NCBI GenBank assembly: GCA_024274995.1 | Contig: JAJSAA010000022.1 | Location: forward strand, 1 to 8,674 | Origin: Deltaproteobacteria bacterium | GTDB taxonomy: Bacteria; Desulfobacterota; Desulfobulbia; Desulfobulbales; VMSU01 | Direction: 5' to 3' | Length of the DNA: 8,674 nucleotides | Shown: one piece after another, positions 5,246 through 8,674 of the stretch | Layout: every line of letters starts with the position of its first letter | How positions within the stretch are numbered: position 1 is the stretch's first letter | Notes under the pieces: model-generated | The model's input: only the letters and a program-made list of their open reading frames with translations | The model's database searches: none | Told to the model about the DNA's origin: nothing | Program-made: the position numbers and the translations under genes

Positions 5246-7651
5246 CTACTCCTGCTTTATACCGTCTCTTCCTTGTCCGCGGTATCCGTAATCCCCGCTC
5301 CACCGCCAATTACGGATCTCCGGCATATCTTCACCATGCTGGCGGATATACTCCTTATGATCCTGCAGTTTATCACGCAGAAACTGCTTGGCATAGGCCG
5401 CTCTGGAGCCCAGACTCGGCACCCGGTCTATGACATCGCTCACCAGATGGAAACGATCAAGATCATTCAAAACTACCATGTCAAAAGGTGTGGTGGTCGT
5501 ACCCTCTTCCTTGTAGCCGCGGACATGCAGCTGCTGGTGATTTGTACGGCGGTAGGTCAGGCGGTGAATCAGCCATGGATAACCGTGGAAGGCGAAAATA
5601 ATGGGTTTATCCGTGGTGAACAGTACGTCGAAATCCCTGTCCGAGAGGCCATGAGGATGTTCACTCTGCGGCTGCAGCGTCATCAGGTTCACCACGTTGA
5701 TGACGCGGATTTTCAGATCAGGGAAGTGCTGGCGTAAAATCTCGACTGCCGCCAGGGTCTCCAGAGTAGGAACATCACCAGCACATGCCATAACCACATC
5801 AGGATTACCGTCCTCATCGTTACTGGCCCATTTCCAGATGCCAAGTCCGGCCGCGCAGTGCCTAACAGCCGACTCCATGTCCAGCCACTGCAACTCCGGC
5901 TGCTTACCGGCGACAATGACATTGATTTTATCACGGCTGCGCAGACAATGGTCGGTCACGGACAGGAGGGTATTAGCGTCAGGTGGCAGATAAACACGGA
6001 TGGTCTCCGCTTTTTTGTTCACTACATGATCAATAAAACCGGGATCCTGGTGGCTGAAACCATTATGATCCTGCCGCCAGACATGCGAGGTCAACAGGTA
6101 ATTCAGCGAAGCAACGGGGCGCCGCCAGGGGATGTTACGGGTAACCTTCAACCACTTGGCATGCTGGTTGAACATCGAGTCAATAATGTGGATAAAGGCC
6201 TCATAGCAGGAAAACAGGCCGTGACGGCCCGTAAGCAGATAGCCTTCCAGCCACCCCTGACAGAGATGTTCACTCAACACCTCCATCACTCGGCCGTCGG
6301 CAGAGATGTGAACATCCGTTTCTAAGATTTCGGCAGTTGAGACCCGCTCGGTGATATCAAAAAGATGGGTCAGACGATTCGAGGCCGTCTCGTCTGGCCC
6401 CATAACCCGAAAATTGCGATTTTCCCAGTTAAGTTTCATCACGTCACGCACAAAGGCCCCCATGATCCGGGTTGCCTCGGCCAGAGTCCGGCCCGGTTGC
6501 GGTACGGCCACGGCATGATCCCTGAAATCAGGCATCTTTAAATCATGTAGCAGAAGCCCGCCGTTGGCATGGGGGTTAGCCCCCATACGCCGTTCACCCT
6601 CAGGCGCCAGCTCGGCCAGTTCGGCAATCAGCCTGCCGTTGGTATCAAAAAGTTCTTCCGGGCGGTAACTTCGCAACCATTGCTCCAATAGTGTAAGGTG
6701 CTCAGGGTTAGTCGCCGGCGCAGATAATGGCACCTGGTGAGCCCGCCAAGTGCCTTCTACGGGCAGACCGTCAACCTCCTTGGGGCCGGTCCAACCCTTG
6801 GGAGTACGGAAAATAATCATCTGCCAGGCCGGCCGTTTGCTGAAGCCGTGAGCGCGGGCCTCATCTTGAATTTGCCTGATCTCGGCAACAACCGTATCAA
6901 GGGTTGCCGCTAACTGCTGATGAACCTTGAGAGGATCACTGCCCTCGACAAAATAGGGACGATAGCCGTAACCGCGAAAAAGCTGATCCAGCTCATCATG
7001 GCTGATCCGCGCCAGAACCGTGGGATTGGCGATCTTGTAACCGTTCAGATGCAGAATCGGCAGGACAGCGCCATCATGGACGGGATTTAAAAATTTATTT
7101 GAATGCCAGCTGGTAGCCAGGGGGCCGGTTTCTGCCTCCCCGTCCCCTACCACACAGGCAGCCAGCAGATCCGGGTTGTCAAAGACAGCCCCATAGGCGT
7201 GCGCCAGCGAGTAGCCAAGTTCGCCGCCTTCGTTAATGGAACCCGGTGTTTCAGGAGCCGCGTGACTGGGAATACCGCCGGGGAATGAAAACTGTCGGCA
7301 GAGTTTTTTCAGCCCTTCGGCATCACGGGAGATATTAGGATACACCTCACTGTAGGTTCCTTCAAGATAGGTGTTGGCCACCAGTCCCGGCCCCCCGTGT
7401 CCGGGGCCGGCAATATAGATCATGTTCAAATCATATTTCTTGATCAGGCGGTTCAAATGGACATAAATAAAATTAAGCCCCGGCGTCGTTCCCCAGTGGC
7501 CAAGCAGGCGTAGTTTAATGTGCTCCGCCTGCAACGGTTCTTTTAAAAGGGGGTTGTCGTAGAGGTAAATCTGGCCGACAGAGAGAAAATTCGCCGCCCG
7601 CCAATATGCGTTCATTGCTGTAACTTCTTTTTTGGTCAGTGCTTCAGCCAT
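5246..7651 (-). CDS. xfp: D-xylulose 5-phosphate/D-fructose 6-phosphate phosphoketolase
   Basis: Thiamine-diphosphate enzyme that splits xylulose-5-P with phosphate to acetyl-P and glyceraldehyde-3-P; many members also split fructose-6-P to acetyl-P and erythrose-4-P. The 801 residues match the usual length of about 800, with all three regions present. The N-terminal TPP domain carries GHWGTTPGLNF (51-61), GPGHGGPG (82-89), PSHAAPETPGS (128-138), EGGELGYSLAHAYG (141-154) and GDGEAETGPLATSWHSNKF (169-187), the cofactor-binding signature of the family. FRTPKGWTGPKEVDG (281-295) and WRAHQVPL (302-309) follow. The central domain has GPDETASNRL (418-427), TGRHG (474-478) and SHQDPGF (533-539). H52, H85, H130, H305 and H534 sit in the stretches that hold the active-site histidines of bifidobacterial enzymes. 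The ATG at 7651 has GGGGAGG (plus positions 7659-7665) seven bases upstream. The sequence alone does not show substrate preference. The gene converges on acetate kinase and lies downstream of a dehydrogenase gene on the same strand. Confidence 0.96.
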   Translation of the reverse strand: MAEALTKKEVTAMNAYWRAANFLSVGQIYLYDNPLLKEPLQAEHIKLRLLGHWGTTPGLNFIYVHLNRLIKKYDLNMIYIAGPGHGGPGLVANTYLEGTYSEVYPNISRDAEGLKKLCRQFSFPGGIPSHAAPETPGSINEGGELGYSLAHAYGAVFDNPDLLAACVVGDGEAETGPLATSWHSNKFLNPVHDGAVLPILHLNGYKIANPTVLARISHDELDQLFRGYGYRPYFVEGSDPLKVHQQLAATLDTVVAEIRQIQDEARAHGFSKRPAWQMIIFRTPKGWTGPKEVDGLPVEGTWRAHQVPLSAPATNPEHLTLLEQWLRSYRPEELFDTNGRLIAELAELAPEGERRMGANPHANGGLLLHDLKMPDFRDHAVAVPQPGRTLAEATRIMGAFVRDVMKLNWENRNFRVMGPDETASNRLTHLFDITERVSTAEILETDVHISADGRVMEVLSEHLCQGWLEGYLLTGRHGLFSCYEAFIHIIDSMFNQHAKWLKVTRNIPWRRPVASLNYLLTSHVWRQDHNGFSHQDPGFIDHVVNKKAETIRVYLPPDANTLLSVTDHCLRSRDKINVIVAGKQPELQWLDMESAVRHCAAGLGIWKWASNDEDGNPDVVMACAGDVPTLETLAAVEILRQHFPDLKIRVINVVNLMTLQPQSEHPHGLSDRDFDVLFTTDKPIIFAFHGYPWLIHRLTYRRTNHQQLHVRGYKEEGTTTTPFDMVVLNDLDRFHLVSDVIDRVPSLGSRAAYAKQFLRDKLQDHKEYIRQHGEDMPEIRNWRWSGDYGYRGQGRDGIKQE

Positions 7652-7675
7652 GATTCAACCTCCCCTATTTATTAT

Positions 7676-7703
7676 TTTATAAATATTCAGTCTGATGTCT
7701 GAA
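7676..7703 (-). promoter_or_regulatory. Possible promoter of the phosphoketolase gene
   Basis: On the minus strand, TTCAGA (plus 7698-7703) and TATAAA (plus 7676-7681) are separated by 16 bases, lying 25-52 bases before the phosphoketolase ATG in an AT-rich leader. The -35 matches TTGACA at four of six positions and the -10 matches TATAAT at five of six. An imperfect inverted repeat with 5-bp arms, TTCAG (7686-7690) and CTGAA (7699-7703), covers the -35 and could bind a regulator. The alternative is plain read-through from the dehydrogenase gene 74 bases upstream; both may occur. Confidence 0.35.
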
Positions 7704-7725
7704 AGTGCCGGTAATTACCCCGCAA

Positions 7726-8487
7726 TCAAGGATAATCCTCGCGGGTGGGACGAACAATAATATCACTTATGTGTACATGGGGCGGTTGAGTGACAATATA
7801 ATATATGGCGTTTGCGATATCATCTCCCATTAGAAGCGGCCCGAATTTATCATCAAAATTCTGTACCATTTTATCACTGTAGCCCGCGCCCGCCTGAAAG
7901 CCGCTAAGCACCAGCCCCGGCTCAACGAGAGAGACACGAACCCCTTCAGGCCCGACTTCGCGCCGCAGAGCTTCAGCCAGTGCGTGTACAGCAAATTTTG
8001 AAGCTCCATAAGCAGCGCTGAAGGGAGATATGTGCCGCCCGACAACTGATCCGATAATAACAATATCGGCGGCTGACTCGGGATAAGAATTTTGCTGCGC
8101 TTTCACCATTCTTCGCGCGGCTTTTTGAATAAGCGCCAGGGTGCCAGTCACATTTATTTTTAAGAGATCCTCGAACTGCGACAAGTCGGTATCAGTGACT
8201 GATCCCCCCAGCCCCCGCCCCGCATTGGCAACAACAAGATCAGCTGGTTTACCAAAATGCTCATTGGCTGATACAAAAAGTTCCTCTAACACGGTGTTGT
8301 CAGCAGCATCACCCGCGACACCACTGAATGCCGAACCGAATTCATTTTCAAGCTCAGTTAGTTTTGCGGCCTTGCGCCCGTTTCCCACTACCCCAAAGCC
8401 GGCAGCCATAAATTTTCTTACTGTGGCCTCACCGATACCAGATGTAGCTCCAGTTACAATGGCAATACGCCTGTATTTTTCAGGCAT
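7726..8487 (-). CDS. Short-chain dehydrogenase/reductase, classical YdfG-like
   Basis: A 253-residue NAD(P)-dependent oxidoreductase with a complete classical SDR core. The Rossmann motif TGATSGIG lies at 12-19, followed by NGRKAAKL (36-43), whose arginine after the second strand favours NADP(H). NAG is at 88-90, N112 is in the KINVTG segment, the catalytic serine S147 is in IIGSVVG, and the pair Y160/K164 is in YGASK. EPGLV follows at 189-193. The C-terminal PPHVHISDIIVRPTRE resembles the end of E. coli YdfG (PAHVNINTLEMMPVTQ, from memory), an enzyme that acts on 3-hydroxy acids and serine, so a similar small hydroxy-acid, semialdehyde or carbonyl substrate is plausible. The actual substrate cannot be read from sequence. 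The start at 8487 has GAGGGG (plus 8495-8500) seven bases upstream. The gene sits upstream of phosphoketolase on the same strand and may share its transcript. A palindrome covers its probable promoter. Confidence 0.9.
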   Translation of the reverse strand: MPEKYRRIAIVTGATSGIGEATVRKFMAAGFGVVGNGRKAAKLTELENEFGSAFSGVAGDAADNTVLEELFVSANEHFGKPADLVVANAGRGLGGSVTDTDLSQFEDLLKINVTGTLALIQKAARRMVKAQQNSYPESAADIVIIGSVVGRHISPFSAAYGASKFAVHALAEALRREVGPEGVRVSLVEPGLVLSGFQAGAGYSDKMVQNFDDKFGPLLMGDDIANAIYYIVTQPPHVHISDIIVRPTREDYP

Positions 8488-8674
8488 TATTATTCCCCTC
8501 TTGCGATAGTTTGTTGTAATGGTTCACCAGCACCTCAGTCCATTCACCAACAAATAGTAACTATTTAGGTGTGACTGTAAACTGCCCTAAACGCCGAGCT
8601 GTTTTAACTGCTCCGATATGGAGTGCAACTAAACAGTTAGAATTAAATATAACCTGGCCGATATTCATCAAACC
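8488..8674. other. Non-coding leader region upstream of the dehydrogenase gene
   Basis: These 187 bases contain no convincing gene on either strand. Besides the palindromic promoter described separately, a short inverted pair CTCC/GGAG (8611-8614 and 8620-8623) and AACT/AGTT (8627-8630 and 8635-8638) are present, but they are too short to interpret. The region is AT-rich compared with the genes around it and probably also holds control sequences of a gene beyond the window edge. Confidence 0.5.
8552..8581 (-). promoter_or_regulatory. Probable promoter and overlapping palindromic operator of the dehydrogenase gene
   Basis: On the minus strand, TTTACA (plus 8576-8581, five of six to the -35 consensus) and TACTAT (plus 8554-8559, four of six to the -10) are separated by 16 bases. 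The -10 lies inside a perfect 15-bp palindrome, AAATAGT-A-ACTATTT (8552-8566). A start of transcription near 8547 would give a leader of about 60 bases before the ATG. A dimeric repressor on this site would block polymerase directly. Sites rich in AGTA/TACT are known for HxlR/MarR-type redox and quinone sensors, which often control oxidoreductases. This link is inference, and no regulator gene is in the window. Confidence 0.42.

Noticed and set aside
5858..6325. A 155-residue open frame antisense to phosphoketolase
   Set aside because: The reverse strand encodes a full-length, motif-complete enzyme over the same bases; no ribosome-binding site or domain supports the antisense frame.
7710..7719. 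Perfect 10-bp palindrome GGTAATTACC between the dehydrogenase and phosphoketolase genes
   Set aside because: A 10-bp palindrome is common by chance, it lies upstream of the proposed -35, and there is no T-run to make it a terminator. It is kept only as a weak operator candidate.
1..8674. CRISPR array, tRNA, insertion sequence or phage remnant
   Set aside because: No regularly spaced repeats, cloverleaf-like sequence, transposase motif or long terminal inverted repeats were found by eye.

Overview
The window reads as a chromosomal stretch of an anaerobic, cytochrome-rich bacterium. The seven-haem cytochrome with PHGS-type segments and the compact ResB/CcsA (System II) pair resemble genes of Desulfobacterota such as Desulfuromonadales or Desulfobulbales. 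This assignment rests on recalled family resemblance, not on a search. Coding density is high: no stretch over 200 bases lacks a gene, and no tRNA, rRNA, CRISPR array or insertion sequence was seen.

Bases 1-3890 (+ strand) form one tightly packed transcription unit. It holds the 3' end of an unidentified basic-tailed protein, a secreted seven-haem c-type cytochrome, ResB and CcsA/ResC. The first and second genes overlap by ATGA. The cytochrome stop and the ResB start are about 10 bases apart. ResB and CcsA again overlap by ATGA. The layout suggests that this cytochrome is made together with its own haem-export and ligation machinery: ResB-CcsA carries haem across the membrane and attaches it to the CXXCH motifs of the cytochrome.

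Bases 3891-7725 hold a carbon and energy module. An acetate kinase gene (+) and a full-length phosphoketolase gene (-) converge with only 58 bases between their stops, and a GC-rich hairpin fills that gap. Phosphoketolase splits xylulose-5-P or fructose-6-P to acetyl-P, which acetate kinase converts to acetate with ATP formation, so the two neighbours make a complete two-step route.

Bases 7726-8674 hold a YdfG-like short-chain dehydrogenase (-), 74 bases upstream of the phosphoketolase gene on the same strand, followed by a 187-base non-coding region. That region contains a perfect 15-bp palindrome lying over a plausible -10 box of the dehydrogenase promoter. A second palindromic element lies over the apparent -10 box of the acetate kinase gene.

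No wholly new system is evident. The best leads are the odd C-terminal CX3CX3H motif and the long cytoplasmic leader of the cytochrome, its coupling to a dedicated System II pair, the phosphoketolase/acetate kinase pairing, and the two palindromes over promoters.
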